DNA of 64,000 nt from Cytophagaceae bacterium (GCA_027488815.1 JAIYAX010000019.1:1-64000); one strand, 5' to 3'; shown: positions 16,273-26,033, counted from the first letter of the stretch. The notes: generated by a model from the sequence alone, not told the origin. A program made the numbers and translations.

Positions 16273-19098
16273 ATGTCAAGCCCTTCTCGAAAGCTTTTTT
16301 TATTGGATGCCATGGCCCTGATCTACCGGGCTCATTTTGCGTTTTCCAAAAACCCAAGGATTACCTCAAAAGGCCTGAATACGGGTGCAGTGTTCGGATT
16401 TACCAATACCTTGCTGGAAATCATTCAGAAAGAAAAACCAAGCCACCTGGGTATTGCATTTGACACTTCGGCTCCGACCTTCAGACATACCCAGTTTGAG
16501 GCATACAAAGCACAAAGGCAGGCACAACCGGAGGATATCACGGTTGCTATTCCACTGGTAAAAAAACTAGCTGCCGGCTTTCATATCCCCATCCTTGAAC
16601 TGGATGGCTATGAGGCTGATGATATCATAGGCACCATTGCCTGGCAAGCCGCTGATCAGGGTTTTGAAGTATTCATGATGACCCCCGACAAAGACTATGG
16701 GCAACTGGTGCGGGAACATGTGTACCTGTACAAGCCATCCTTTATGGGTAAAGAGATCGAAGTCATGGGCGTAAAAGAGGTTTTGCAGAAATGGGAAATC
16801 GATCGGATCGATCAGGTAACGGATATGCTCGGGCTGATGGGAGATAAAGTTGATAATATCCCGGGTATACCAGGAGTAGGTGAAAAAACAGCCACAAAGC
16901 TGCTCAAGGAATATGGCAGTGTAGAAAACCTGATCACCCATGCGGGAGACATCCCCGGGAAAATGGGTGAAAACATCCGAAACTTTGCGGAACAGGGAAT
17001 ATTATCAAAACAACTTGCAGTGATCTGCACCACAGTGCCTGTTCCTTTCGAGCCTGAAAACCTCCTCTATACCGGCCCTGATGCCTCTTTACTCAAGCCA
17101 CTTTTCGAGGAGCTTGAGTTTCGTACCCTTGCCAGCCGCATTTTGGGAAGCAGCCCTGTGGCGGCCGATGCTCAAAAAGTGGATACACAAACCGGACAAA
17201 TTTCACTTTTCGATAGCCCAGCAGCAAATGTATTCGTTGCCAGTCCTACTGAGGAAGGGGCAGAAGAGGAAGTCGCTTTGCCTAAGAAGAGAATCGATAA
17301 CACGGCGCATAACTACATTATCCTCAAAGATGAAGAAGAGATCCGCTCTCTGACGGAATTCCTTTTGGCTCAAAAATCCTTTTGCTTCGATACAGAAACA
17401 GATGAACTCGATCCGCTCAAGGCTCAATTGGTAGGGCTGTCCTTTTGCTATCGGGCACATGAGGCTTACTATATCCCGGTGCCAGCGGATCATTCCAAAG
17501 CGCTGGAAATTCTGAGCTGGCTTAAGCCTGCCCTTTGCCATCCTGACATCGGGAAAATCGGCCAAAACATCAAATACGATTTTCAGGTACTCAAAAACTA
17601 TGGGCTGCAACTGGAAGGCTCCTTGCAGGATACCATGCTGATGCATTACCTGCTGGAACCTGACATGAGGCATAATATGGACTCCATGTCAGAGCACTAC
17701 CTGAACTACTCCCCGGTTTCAATTACCACACTTATCGGTAAAAAAGGGACCTTACAAGGGAATATGCGGGAAGTGGCAGTAGAAGAAATTGCAGACTATG
17801 CCGCTGAGGATGCAGATATCACCTTTCAACTAAGCAAGCTTTTTGCCCCAGCAGTTGAGAAACAAGGTCTAAACAAGCTCTACTCCGAAGTGGAAGCACC
17901 GTTGATCCAAGTCTTAGCTGATATGGAGCGAGAGGGGATAAGAATTGATGTGGAAGCCCTGAAAGAGATTTCACAAAGCCTGGAAAAGGAAATCAAAGTA
18001 AGTGAGGCCAAAGTATTTGAATTGGCCGGAATGGCTTTTAATCTAAGCTCTCCAAAGCAGTTGGGCGAAGTGCTTTTCGAACATCTTAAACTCGACCCTC
18101 AGGCCAAAAAGACAAAAACAGGGCAATATGCCACAGGAGAAGAGGTATTGTCCAGACTGGGGTCAGAGCATGCTATTGTTAGCCACATACTTGACTACAG
18201 GGAATTTCAAAAGCTTAAGTCCACTTATGTCGATGCCTTGCCTTTGTTAATCCATTCCTCTGATGGAAGGGTGCATACGTCATATAATCAGGCGGTAGCA
18301 GCCACAGGAAGGCTGAGCAGCACCAATCCTAACTTGCAGAATATTCCCATTCGTACCGACAAGGGTAGGGAAATTCGCAAGGCATTTGTACCCAGAAATG
18401 ATGACTACCTGCTGCTCTCTGCCGATTATTCTCAGATCGAGTTAAGAATCATTGCCGATTTTTCAGGAGATACCAGTATGATTCAGGCATTTAAAGAGGG
18501 TAAGGACATCCACAGCCTCACGGCTTCAAAAGTATACGGGGTTTCCTTAGATCAGGTGAACAGCGATATGCGACGCAAAGCGAAAATGGTGAACTTCGGG
18601 ATCATTTATGGCATTTCAGCTTTTGGGTTGGCTCAGCGCCTCGACATTCCCCGAAAAGAAGCCGCATCCATCATTGATGCCTACTTCAGGGAGTTCCCGG
18701 CCATTAAAACCTATATGGACTCAATCATCAACAAGGCTCGTGAACAAAAGTATGTCGAAACCTTGCTAGGGCGCAGGAGGTATCTTAGAGATATTGACTC
18801 ACGCAATCAGACCATGAGAGGTTTTGCTGAGCGAAATGCCATCAATGCTCCGATACAAGGTAGCGCAGCCGATATGATCAAAATTGCCATGATCCGACTT
18901 CATGATCGCATTCATAAAGAAGGATTAAAGTCAAAAATGTTGCTTCAGGTGCACGATGAATTGGTCTTTGATGTTCACCGATCTGAAATTGATCAACTAA
19001 AAAGCCTGGCCATTGAGGAAATGGGTTCAGCCATGAACTTAAAAGTACCGCTAGAAGTGAGCGTGGGGATTGGTCTCAATTGGCTAGAAGCTCACTAA
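16273..19098 (+). CDS. polA: DNA polymerase I
   Basis: A 941-residue enzyme for gap filling and Okazaki-fragment processing. The N-terminal 5'-3' exonuclease (about 8-290) begins LFLLDAMALIYRAHF and has 'GYEADDIIGT'. A 3'-5' exonuclease domain (about 345-530) keeps the metal ligands in FDTETDEL, so proofreading is probably active. The polymerase domain has motif A DYSQIELRIIADFSGD, motif B 'RRKAKMVNFGIIYGIS' and motif C VHDELVFDV. Length is normal. The ATG at 16273 gives a standard N-terminus. It is followed after 13 bases by a secreted protein gene. Confidence 0.97.
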   Translation: MSSPSRKLFLLDAMALIYRAHFAFSKNPRITSKGLNTGAVFGFTNTLLEIIQKEKPSHLGIAFDTSAPTFRHTQFEAYKAQRQAQPEDITVAIPLVKKLAAGFHIPILELDGYEADDIIGTIAWQAADQGFEVFMMTPDKDYGQLVREHVYLYKPSFMGKEIEVMGVKEVLQKWEIDRIDQVTDMLGLMGDKVDNIPGIPGVGEKTATKLLKEYGSVENLITHAGDIPGKMGENIRNFAEQGILSKQLAVICTTVPVPFEPENLLYTGPDASLLKPLFEELEFRTLASRILGSSPVAADAQKVDTQTGQISLFDSPAANVFVASPTEEGAEEEVALPKKRIDNTAHNYIILKDEEEIRSLTEFLLAQKSFCFDTETDELDPLKAQLVGLSFCYRAHEAYYIPVPADHSKALEILSWLKPALCHPDIGKIGQNIKYDFQVLKNYGLQLEGSLQDTMLMHYLLEPDMRHNMDSMSEHYLNYSPVSITTLIGKKGTLQGNMREVAVEEIADYAAEDADITFQLSKLFAPAVEKQGLNKLYSEVEAPLIQVLADMEREGIRIDVEALKEISQSLEKEIKVSEAKVFELAGMAFNLSSPKQLGEVLFEHLKLDPQAKKTKTGQYATGEEVLSRLGSEHAIVSHILDYREFQKLKSTYVDALPLLIHSSDGRVHTSYNQAVAATGRLSSTNPNLQNIPIRTDKGREIRKAFVPRNDDYLLLSADYSQIELRIIADFSGDTSMIQAFKEGKDIHSLTASKVYGVSLDQVNSDMRRKAKMVNFGIIYGISAFGLAQRLDIPRKEAASIIDAYFREFPAIKTYMDSIINKAREQKYVETLLGRRRYLRDIDSRNQTMRGFAERNAINAPIQGSAADMIKIAMIRLHDRIHKEGLKSKMLLQVHDELVFDVHRSEIDQLKSLAIEEMGSAMNLKVPLEVSVGIGLNWLEAH

Positions 19099-19111
19099 CG
19101 TAAGATTGCCT

Positions 19112-20539
19112 ATGGGTCGATGGCTGCTACTGCTACTTCTTTGCCTAAAGGGAACGGTACTTTATGCTCAGCCTGACCTGCTGCTCCACCATGCCGGTAA
19201 AAAAGTAAACCGATTTCTTCACTACCGGTCGCCTGCCCAAGAATTAATCATCATAAGCGGTCGTGCAGGCGCATACGAAGCTCTGGTGTTTGATGAGCAA
19301 TTGCAACTTGTTCAGAACCGGAAATTTACTGCCAAGATGAACAGTCTGGAAGGGTTTAGGCTGCTTTCCCTTGTTGGTGAAGATACCCTGACCTTGTTCT
19401 TGTTTAGCAAGGAAAACAACAAACTGTATACCTACACTCTGGTGTCAGACAGCCTTTACGAAACCAAAAGCATTGAACATTATTTTGGTTCGAACATGAA
19501 GTACATCGCTGCCCGAATTTTGGAAGGCCGGCTACATTTTTACTTTGTGCCAAATGATCAGAACAGGCTATTGATTTATGCAACTTCAAACGGAGCACGT
19601 TTTGACCTCAGCGAATACCGAATCCAAATACCCGGCTTTTACCGGAGAGCCTCAGAGGATCCATTTACAGAGACCCGGTATTACGATAGGCTCTATGTTT
19701 CGGAAATACGCTCCACTATGCACGACCCGCTTGTCTCTTTGGCATTCAAAGTCAAACTTTACTTTCGTGGGCCGGAAATCATACTGATGGCCGATGATAA
19801 GGATGCCTTGCATGTGCAAAGGATCCATGAATTAAGTCAGGAGGCTGAGGTTAAACGGCACCTGATCAGACTGGAAGGAATGAAGCCCAACCAGCCCTAC
19901 TTTATGCATTCTTTGCCGGGACCGGGCTCCGCTTTGTACCGACTGAGCCGGTATAATCGAAATTACTGGTTGCATCGTATTGACGGGGATAGCGTGAGCA
20001 AGGCCATGCCCCTTTTTGCCGAAGGCGGTATGCTGAATGAGCGAGCTTATTTTTACACCGAAAGTCTGGAAAATGGCAAGGAGCGAGAGCTCAATGACCG
20101 AAACCACAAGTTGAGACATCTGCGTCGCTTACTCAATGATGGCACCTGCCTGCTAAGGATTGATGAGCAATCTCCTCCCGACACTTTGCTGTTCGACATA
20201 GGCTCCTTTCGTTTTATGGAGAGCTACTTTACCGGTTTAGGCAGGGGCAACAGCTTACAGCTTTTCGATTTTGGATATGACCCCTGGTACAGCTACAACA
20301 GACCCACACGCCTTAGCAGTTACTTTCTGTATGATCACTTAAAGGTGCAACTCCTGAAGAATAAACTCTCCATTATAAAATCTGAGAAAACCGACAGCAG
20401 AAGGAGGTTTATGGAAACTCAGGAATGGCTTAAGGAACATGAAGCTCCTGTGCACATGGAGTGGACAGAGCTGAACGGAAACTATTACATCCTGTACCTT
20501 GACCGTAAAGGAGACCTACGCTATCGGATCAGTCAGTAA
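19112..20539 (+). CDS. Exported protein of unknown function
   Basis: A 475-residue protein from the ATG at 19112; a TTG two codons upstream is the alternative. Residues 1-20 are a signal peptide (MGRWLLLLLLCLKGTVLYAQ). The rest is mainly beta with many Tyr, Arg and Leu residues and no domain I can name; there is no lipobox and no clear T9SS tail. It follows polA closely but is unlikely to be functionally linked. Its end lies seven bases from the convergent TPM gene. Confidence 0.7.
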   Translation: MGRWLLLLLLCLKGTVLYAQPDLLLHHAGKKVNRFLHYRSPAQELIIISGRAGAYEALVFDEQLQLVQNRKFTAKMNSLEGFRLLSLVGEDTLTLFLFSKENNKLYTYTLVSDSLYETKSIEHYFGSNMKYIAARILEGRLHFYFVPNDQNRLLIYATSNGARFDLSEYRIQIPGFYRRASEDPFTETRYYDRLYVSEIRSTMHDPLVSLAFKVKLYFRGPEIILMADDKDALHVQRIHELSQEAEVKRHLIRLEGMKPNQPYFMHSLPGPGSALYRLSRYNRNYWLHRIDGDSVSKAMPLFAEGGMLNERAYFYTESLENGKERELNDRNHKLRHLRRLLNDGTCLLRIDEQSPPDTLLFDIGSFRFMESYFTGLGRGNSLQLFDFGYDPWYSYNRPTRLSSYFLYDHLKVQLLKNKLSIIKSEKTDSRRRFMETQEWLKEHEAPVHMEWTELNGNYYILYLDRKGDLRYRISQ

Positions 20540-20546
20540 ACTGGTG

Positions 20547-21311
20547 TTACCAGCTACCCCCTGCTCCACCACCACCGCTGGATCCACCACCAAAGCCGCC
20601 AAAGCCGCCGCCTCCACTGCTGAAGTCTCCGAAACCGCCGCCGCCGCCGCCTCCTCTGCCACCTGAATTCAGCAGCATGAGCAAGGTGAAAAGATCAAGG
20701 CTGCTACCCATGTGGTTTCGCTTGATCTGATTTATTCGGCTGAGCATGATCAGAACGAAAATGATGAAGACCACAATCAATCCAGCTGAAATCCCCCGTC
20801 CTCTTTTTTTCTTGGGCTCTGCTTTATACTCACCCGTCACTACCATCATGATATCGTTGCTGGCAGCTTCAAGACCAGCCGCATAGGCTCCAGCCTTAAA
20901 AGCAGGTTTTAAGCTATTTTCAACAATTCGTTTTGAAAGAGCATCCGTGAGTGTAGCCTCCAGACCATAACCAGTTGTGATCCAGACTTTCCGGTTTTCT
21001 ATTGCGACCAATATCAGGGCACCGTTGTTTTTCTCCGCCCGGCCAATACCCCATTTTTCAAAGAGGCGATAGCTATAGTCTGCAATCTCGTAAGGACCAA
21101 GGTCAGTTATGGTAACAATCGCAATCTGAGTTGAGGTAGTATCATCGAATGCCACCAATTTACGCTCCAGGCTTTGCTCCTCTTCAGGGCTCAGGACATT
21201 GGCAAAATCATTTACCAGCCTTGGTGGATTGGGCTGCTCCGGGAAGTCCTGCGCTGATAGTACAGCAATGAACCCAAAACAAACGACAAATAGAGAGAGT
21301 ATTCTTTTCAT
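20547..21311 (-). CDS. TPM-domain protein with glycine-rich C-terminal tail
   Basis: A 254-residue membrane-anchored protein. A signal peptide (MKRILSLFVVCFGFIAVLSA) is followed by a TPM domain (about 28-160: 'RLVNDFANVLSPEEEQSLER', 'TGYGLEATLTDALSKRI'), one membrane helix (about 178-196) and a tail of almost only Gly, Ser, Phe and Trp, usual in this family. TPM proteins are linked to membrane or photosystem maintenance; the biochemical role here is unclear. The ATG at 21311 gives a clean signal peptide; one five codons upstream would overlap the preceding gene. Last gene of a LemA-TPM-TPM operon. Confidence 0.88.
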   Translation of the reverse strand: MKRILSLFVVCFGFIAVLSAQDFPEQPNPPRLVNDFANVLSPEEEQSLERKLVAFDDTTSTQIAIVTITDLGPYEIADYSYRLFEKWGIGRAEKNNGALILVAIENRKVWITTGYGLEATLTDALSKRIVENSLKPAFKAGAYAAGLEAASNDIMMVVTGEYKAEPKKKRGRGISAGLIVVFIIFVLIMLSRINQIKRNHMGSSLDLFTLLMLLNSGGRGGGGGGGFGDFSSGGGGFGGFGGGSSGGGGAGGSW

Positions 21312-21312
21312 T

Positions 21313-21750
21313 TTATTGGCTGCCAAATGATATACCGTCAGGCAATTCGTTGATGTCTCCGTCTTTGTACGGAAAATGTGCCTTCAGTTGTTGTCCAGCC
21401 ATCAATACTCCTTTGCTTAATCCACCGGCAAAATCACCATTCTTGAACATGGGTAACATAATGTCTTTTATTTCATCCCAGTAGCCCTTGGGCACTCTGG
21501 AGTTGATCCCGGCATCTCCTAAAATAGCAAATTTGTGGTCTTCGTAAGCAAGGTAGAAAAGTACCCCATTGCGCAACTTAGTGCGGTGCATCTTCAAGGT
21601 TTTAAAAACCTGAGCGGCACGATCGAGTGGGTCAATCTTGCAGGTATACTCAATGTGTACCTGTATCTCACCTGAGGTAGCCAACTCAGCTTCCCGAATG
21701 GAGTCTTCGATTAGCTTGCGTTGTTCGTCTGTGAAGAGTTCTTTGGCCAT
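21313..21750 (-). CDS. TPM-domain protein, soluble form
   Basis: A 145-residue TPM-domain protein without signal peptide or membrane helix. Family features are 'LIEDSIREAELATSGEIQVH', the 'DHKFAILGDAGIN' strand and VPKGYWDEIKDIM. It sits between LemA and the membrane-anchored TPM protein, with spacings of 7 and 1 bases. This gene order is common in Bacteroidota, which suggests the three act together at the cell envelope, though the function is not known. Confidence 0.9.
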   Translation of the reverse strand: MAKELFTDEQRKLIEDSIREAELATSGEIQVHIEYTCKIDPLDRAAQVFKTLKMHRTKLRNGVLFYLAYEDHKFAILGDAGINSRVPKGYWDEIKDIMLPMFKNGDFAGGLSKGVLMAGQQLKAHFPYKDGDINELPDGISFGSQ

Positions 21751-21757
21751 GTGCGAC

Positions 21758-22348
21758 TTAGAATTTCACTTCAGGCGCTTTTTCTGCTCCTGCAGCGGCT
21801 TCAAAGTACGCCTTTTTCTCAAAACCAAAAATTCCGGCGGTAAGATTGTTGGGGAACTTACGGATATAACTGTTGTAGTCTTTAACCGTTTCGTTGAACT
21901 TGTTACGCTCTACATTGATCCGATTCTCGGTACCTTCAAGTTGGCTTTGCAACTCCGTAAAGTTGGCAGTCGCCTTCAAATCTGGGTATTTTTCGACTAC
22001 GACCATTAATCTCGATAAGGCAGAGGAAAGACCATCCTGAGAAGCCTGAAACGCCTTAATGTTCTCAGGGGTCAGTTTATCAGCACTGATATTAACTTTG
22101 GTGGCATTGGCACGAGCCTCAATCACTTGAGCCAAAGTCTCTTTTTCAAAATTGGCGGCACCCCTAACGGTGTTTACAAGGTTGGGGATCAGATCCATAC
22201 GTCGTTGATAGACGTTTTGTACTTGTGCCCAGCTGGTTGAAACTGTTTCTTCTTTTGAAACCATGTTGTTATAGGGGCCGGCAATCAATAAATAGAGCAG
22301 AATGCCTATTCCAAAAATAACTCCCAGCACGATTAATAATGTTCTCAT
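21758..22348 (-). CDS. LemA family protein
   Basis: A 196-residue protein with one N-terminal membrane helix (about 2-22) and a long helical bundle outside. The LemA signature segments VSTSWAQVQNVYQRRMDLIP and 'YNSYIRKFPNNLTAGIFGF' are present. Cellular role is unknown. It is the first gene of the LemA-TPM-TPM operon. The 5' leader just before the start is a run of CAA-type repeats (22350-22371 on the minus strand), an unstructured leader that suits initiation without a Shine-Dalgarno site. Confidence 0.93.
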   Translation of the reverse strand: MRTLLIVLGVIFGIGILLYLLIAGPYNNMVSKEETVSTSWAQVQNVYQRRMDLIPNLVNTVRGAANFEKETLAQVIEARANATKVNISADKLTPENIKAFQASQDGLSSALSRLMVVVEKYPDLKATANFTELQSQLEGTENRINVERNKFNETVKDYNSYIRKFPNNLTAGIFGFEKKAYFEAAAGAEKAPEVKF

Positions 22349-22385
22349 TTCTGTTGTTGTTTTGTTGTTGTGGATCTCTGATGTA

Positions 22386-22393
22386 CAAACCTA
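22386..22393 (-). promoter_or_regulatory. Candidate -7 box of the LemA-TPM operon
   Basis: On the minus strand TAGGTTTG matches TAnnTTTG; a TTG lies 21 bases upstream, two more than the usual spacing. It ends 37 bases before the LemA ATG. Confidence 0.4.
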
Positions 22394-22504
22394 ATTCCAT
22401 TCGAGGAGTATTCCCAACATCCTTCACCTATCTTGTGGACAGAGTGGGGTCTAGAAAGGTAAGTCCTCCTCAAACCATTCAGCATCAGTCATCGTTTGCT
22501 CTTC

Positions 22505-23065
22505 ATGCATCGACTTCGATACCTTTTGATGGCCTTATGGCTACTGCTTGCTTGCGAAAAGCGTACCATTGTCCGAAAAGACAATCCCAACCCTGACTTT
22601 TTGGCATCCTCCGATGGCACACTTTATTTTAAAAATGTACGTCAAATCGCCTACCACCGAAGCCAACCCAAGAACCTCAACATGACCATTTACACCCATA
22701 AAGAGCTGCCGCAGCTAAAAGACAAGCCGCAGGTTTGGGCTTATATGGCTGAAAACTGGCGATTTCAGGAGGCCTATCTCATGCTTGAGTCCAATGAGGC
22801 ATTTGGCGATTTTGTGGAGAACAGGTATGCCTACAGCTCAAGGAAGGATAGCAGCTATCATTCGTTTAAAGCTGTCAGGTACCACAAGCCTGAGTTTCTA
22901 CGCTTTGCTGACTTTGTTGTTTCTTCCTTCAAAGAGGAAAGTCCTCTCTATTTGATTTATCCAAATGGGGATAGCCTAAAGATATTTGAGCAGGAAGCTG
23001 AGAAGGAAGCCTTCAGAATTACCCTGAAAGACTATAAAAAATGGATTGCCAAATCCGTGGATTAA
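22505..23065 (+). CDS. Putative lipoprotein, function unknown
   Basis: A 186-residue protein from the ATG at 22505 (a TTG three codons upstream is the alternative). The start MHRLRYLLMALWLLLACEK has a lipobox LLAC, so it is probably lipidated at Cys17. The mature part is basic and Tyr-rich with no known domain. It stands alone on the plus strand, and its last four bases overlap the end of the convergent FKBP gene. Confidence 0.65.
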   Translation: MHRLRYLLMALWLLLACEKRTIVRKDNPNPDFLASSDGTLYFKNVRQIAYHRSQPKNLNMTIYTHKELPQLKDKPQVWAYMAENWRFQEAYLMLESNEAFGDFVENRYAYSSRKDSSYHSFKAVRYHKPEFLRFADFVVSSFKEESPLYLIYPNGDSLKIFEQEAEKEAFRITLKDYKKWIAKSVD

Positions 23066-23487
23066 CGGATCGCAAGTAAAGTGATCTCAAACCACATATC
23101 GGTGTTGGGCGGGATGATGAACTGCTCGAAATTCTGAGGACTTCGTTGCCCTTCCTGTCCGTAGGCTTTTGCTGATTTCACCCAGGCTTTAATCGTGCTG
23201 CCCTTCTTCAAGATGGGCAACAGTTCGTTCCATCCAGGGATTAGCGGATCTTCGGCCAACTTGACCACATAGCCTTCCTCAGGAGACTGATCCACCACTT
23301 CATCTTGTCCAATTCCAGCGGTATATCTAATTAAAAGTGTTTGTCCGGCTTTTGGAGCAGGGCCTTTACCCGGGCTGATCCAGACGTACCGTATTCCCTC
23401 TGATAAAGTAAGTGTATCTGCCGGAGACTGCCCTTGAGCCGAACAGGCCAAAAGCAAAATCCCCAGCAGCGTTACACTAAACTTCAT
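23062..23487 (-). CDS. FKBP-type peptidyl-prolyl isomerase-like lipoprotein
   Basis: A 141-residue protein from the ATG at 23487, which gives a proper signal and lipobox (MKFSVTLLGILLLACSAQGQ). The rest is a single FKBP-like domain: 'KAGQTLLIRYTAGIG', 'PLIPGWNELLPILKKGSTIK' and the final strand IPPNTDMWFEITLL. Several active-site aromatic residues of classical FKBPs appear altered, so isomerase activity is uncertain; such proteins may act as periplasmic chaperones. It lies seven bases downstream of a larger FKBP lipoprotein gene. Confidence 0.85.
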   Translation of the reverse strand: MKFSVTLLGILLLACSAQGQSPADTLTLSEGIRYVWISPGKGPAPKAGQTLLIRYTAGIGQDEVVDQSPEEGYVVKLAEDPLIPGWNELLPILKKGSTIKAWVKSAKAYGQEGQRSPQNFEQFIIPPNTDMWFEITLLAIR

Positions 23488-23494
23488 GAATTGA

Positions 23495-24385
23495 TTATTT
23501 TCTGATGTCAACCATTTCCAGCTCAAACAAGAGCACAGCATTAGGAGGAATAGAGCTTCCATTTCCTCCTTGGCCATAAGCGAGACCTGAAGGAATCAAC
23601 ACCCTGCCTTTTTCTCCTTTTTTCATTTTCAGCAGCGTTTCATCCCATCCAGGGATCACATAACCGGTACCAATCGGGAATGAAATGGGCTGACCACTTT
23701 GAACAGAACTCTGGAAAACGCTACCATTCAGCAACATACCGGTGTAGTGAACATATACCGTGTCACCCACATTTGGCACATTGCCACTACCTGCTTTCTG
23801 CTGCTCGTAGTATACCCCAGTAGCAGAGCGTGTGGCTTTTATTTTTGACTTCGCTAGCCAGTCCTTTATGGCTTGTTCATCCGTCTCCACTTGTTTTTCA
23901 GAAGCTGCCGCCTGATCTTTCATGGCTTTCTCCATTTCGGCTTTTTGTTCCGCTTCTGTTTTGAGAGTAAGAATTTTAACCAAAAACTTCAGTTTGCTGC
24001 CTTTCTCCACACCAGGAGGTAAGCCACCGGGAGCATCTTTGAACAGGCTGTCCACCGGCACCAAAAACATGGCACTATCGCCTACGGAAAGGAGAGTCAT
24101 GGCATCATCAACTCCACCTTTAAATGGCGAGGGGGATACTTTGTAATTCAAAGGACTGCCTTCGGTGTAGCTGTTACGCAGGATAGAGTCTTTGCTGTTG
24201 TACAAAATCAGATGAAGACTGAGCATGTCGCCCAGGACAGCATTATTGCCTTTTTCATCCTTGAGGATCTTGTATTCTGCACCGTTCTCAGCGACCTTGA
24301 AGCCATTTTTGCTACCTGAACAGGCCATTTGATAAAATCCACCCATGACAAGCATAAAGGCGGCAACCCATTTTTTTGTGTTCAT
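23495..24385 (-). CDS. FKBP-type peptidyl-prolyl cis-trans isomerase lipoprotein
   Basis: A 296-residue protein with a lipoprotein signal (MNTKKWVAAFMLVMGGFYQMAC). It has a degenerate FKBP-like N-terminal half (about 35-150), a charged helical linker (about 150-190) and a well-conserved C-terminal FKBP domain: 'VGDTVYVHYTGMLLNGSVFQ', VIPGWDETLLKMKKGEKGR, 'AYGQGGNGSSIPPNAVLLF'. It should assist folding of exported proteins. It is followed by the smaller FKBP lipoprotein, and both probably share a transcript. Confidence 0.92.
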   Translation of the reverse strand: MNTKKWVAAFMLVMGGFYQMACSGSKNGFKVAENGAEYKILKDEKGNNAVLGDMLSLHLILYNSKDSILRNSYTEGSPLNYKVSPSPFKGGVDDAMTLLSVGDSAMFLVPVDSLFKDAPGGLPPGVEKGSKLKFLVKILTLKTEAEQKAEMEKAMKDQAAASEKQVETDEQAIKDWLAKSKIKATRSATGVYYEQQKAGSGNVPNVGDTVYVHYTGMLLNGSVFQSSVQSGQPISFPIGTGYVIPGWDETLLKMKKGEKGRVLIPSGLAYGQGGNGSSIPPNAVLLFELEMVDIRK

Positions 24386-24417
24386 TTTGTGTGTTTTAGA
24401 GTTAATTGAAGGAAATA

Positions 24418-25431
24418 TTATCGGACCAACAGTTCACTGAAGCCCGGAAGTAAAGACAGCAAACGCTGTTCTGTTTGTTCCAAAGTTTGTATGCTTTTGC
24501 CACCTGCAGCATTTTGATGGCCACCCCCCTGAAAATGTTCTCTTGCAAAACGATTGACATTCACACCGTCAACTGAGCGAAAAGACATTTTGATCATATC
24601 ACCCCGGTCGATCATGACCACTGCCATACGTACTCCCTGAATACTTAAGGCATAGTTGACAAACCCTTCGGTATCACCGGTCTGCGAATGATAGCGATGT
24701 AATTCGCCTGAACTAACCGTGATATAGGCCGTTGCGTAGCCCGGCAGTACTTTTAGTTTGTCTCGAAGGATATGACCGAGAAAGTGCATGCGTTCCTCTG
24801 TATTGTTGTCATAGATCAACCGATGAACTCTTGTGGTGTTGACACCTCGTTTAATCAATTCAGCAGCGATCAAATGAACCTCAACGGTCGTATTTGAATG
24901 CCTGAATGAACCGGTATCCGTCATGATGCCGGCATAGAGACAAGAGCCGATCTCTGTGTCCAACAAATCCAGATCATTTTCCCGCTGCATGATCCGGAAG
25001 ATCAACTCACAAGTAGCAGCTGCCTTCACGTCATAAACTTCGAAGTCTGCAAAGTCCTGCTTATCAAGGTGATGGTCAATAAGTACTTTGCGGGCTTTGC
25101 TTTCAATCAAATGGGGCTCCATATCATAGAGCCTGTCGGTACGGGAAAAGTCAAGGCAAAAGATGACATCAGCGCTACGAATAAGCCTAAGGGCTTCTTC
25201 TTGCTTCTTGGGATGGGTAAAATCAATCACTCGCTCATGACCCGGCATCCAATGCAAAAAAGAAGGGTAATCGGAAGGAGTAATGACCTGGCAGCTATGT
25301 CCCAATTTTTCAAGATAAGCCTGCATGGCAAGACTTGAACCCAATGCATCAGCGTCTGGTTTGTGATGGGTGGTAATAACTACTTGAGTTGGGCTTCCCA
25401 AAAAAGCCTTTAGTGAATTGCCTGACGACAT
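24418..25431 (-). CDS. nrnA: DHH/DHHA1 phosphoesterase, NrnA-like (oligoribonuclease / pAp phosphatase)
   Basis: A 337-residue member of the DHH family. The metal-binding motifs of the DHH domain are visible: TTHHKPDADALGSSLAM near the start, 'DVIFCLDFSR' and LIDHHLDKQDFADF. The DHHA1 domain has the GGGHQNAAGG loop near residue 312. NrnA enzymes degrade short RNA oligomers and 3'-phosphoadenosine 5'-phosphate. Length fits. It diverges from ndk. Confidence 0.92.
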   Translation of the reverse strand: MSSGNSLKAFLGSPTQVVITTHHKPDADALGSSLAMQAYLEKLGHSCQVITPSDYPSFLHWMPGHERVIDFTHPKKQEEALRLIRSADVIFCLDFSRTDRLYDMEPHLIESKARKVLIDHHLDKQDFADFEVYDVKAAATCELIFRIMQRENDLDLLDTEIGSCLYAGIMTDTGSFRHSNTTVEVHLIAAELIKRGVNTTRVHRLIYDNNTEERMHFLGHILRDKLKVLPGYATAYITVSSGELHRYHSQTGDTEGFVNYALSIQGVRMAVVMIDRGDMIKMSFRSVDGVNVNRFAREHFQGGGHQNAAGGKSIQTLEQTEQRLLSLLPGFSELLVR

Positions 25432-25521
25432 CTTGAGGTTTGCCCCTACGCTGAAAAAAGCGGTACAAAAATGAAAATAAGCTAGGCAAAAACAAACGGA
25501 CGTTCACATTAATCGCTAAGA

Positions 25522-25552
25522 TTTGGAACGGACAGGCATTCCCTTAATTTTG
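25522..25552 (+). promoter_or_regulatory. Bacteroidota-type promoter of ndk
   Basis: TTTG at 25522-25525, exactly 19 bases, then TAATTTTG at 25545-25552: a full match to the Bacteroidota consensus TTTG-N19-TAnnTTTG. It predicts a transcript start near 25558-25560, which makes the ATG at 25584 more credible than the one at 25566. Confidence 0.75.
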
Positions 25553-25583
25553 CGTTGCAATTAAAATGCAAAAATCTCAATTT

Positions 25584-26003
25584 ATGGCAGGCAACGTAAC
25601 CTTTTCGATGATCAAACCTGATGCTTATGCTGATGGAAACAGTGGTGCTATTTTACAAATGATTGAAAAAGCCGGTTTTAAAATCAAAGCTTTGAAGCTT
25701 ACCCAACTGAGTGAGCAGAATGCCGGAAAATTCTATGAAGTTCATCGAGAGAGGCCTTTCTACAAAGACCTTTGCAGCTACATGTCTTCAGGACCTATCA
25801 TGGCGCTCGTACTTGAAAAACAAGATGCAGTTGCCGCTTTCAGAAAACTGATCGGTGCTACCAATCCGGCACAAGCTGAAGAAGGAACCATCAGAAAAAT
25901 TTTCGCAAAATCTATTGAAGCAAATGCCGTTCATGGCTCTGATAGCGACGAAAACGCTTTGATCGAAGCTTCCTTCTTTTTTTCAGGTTTGGAAATGTTC
26001 TGA
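25584..26003 (+). CDS. ndk: Nucleoside diphosphate kinase
   Basis: A 139-residue enzyme that passes the terminal phosphate of ATP to other nucleoside diphosphates through a phosphohistidine. It has the substrate residues '[13 protein letters not shown]', RPFYKDL and the active-site segment '[15 protein letters not shown]' with catalytic His. The second ATG (25584) is chosen because it gives the usual family length and N-terminus ([11 protein letters not shown]) and leaves a leader after the predicted transcript start; the first ATG at 25566 would be almost at that start. Confidence 0.95.
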   Translation: MAGNVTFSMIKPDAYADGNSGAILQMIEKAGFKIKALKLTQLSEQNAGKFYEVHRERPFYKDLCSYMSSGPIMALVLEKQDAVAAFRKLIGATNPAQAEEGTIRKIFAKSIEANAVHGSDSDENALIEASFFFSGLEMF

Positions 26004-26033
26004 TTTATTGACAACTTCGGAAAACAATCGTTT

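Noticed and set aside
20547-20680. Low-complexity GC-rich repeat tract
   Set aside because: It encodes the glycine-rich tail normal for TPM-domain proteins and is not a separate repeat element.
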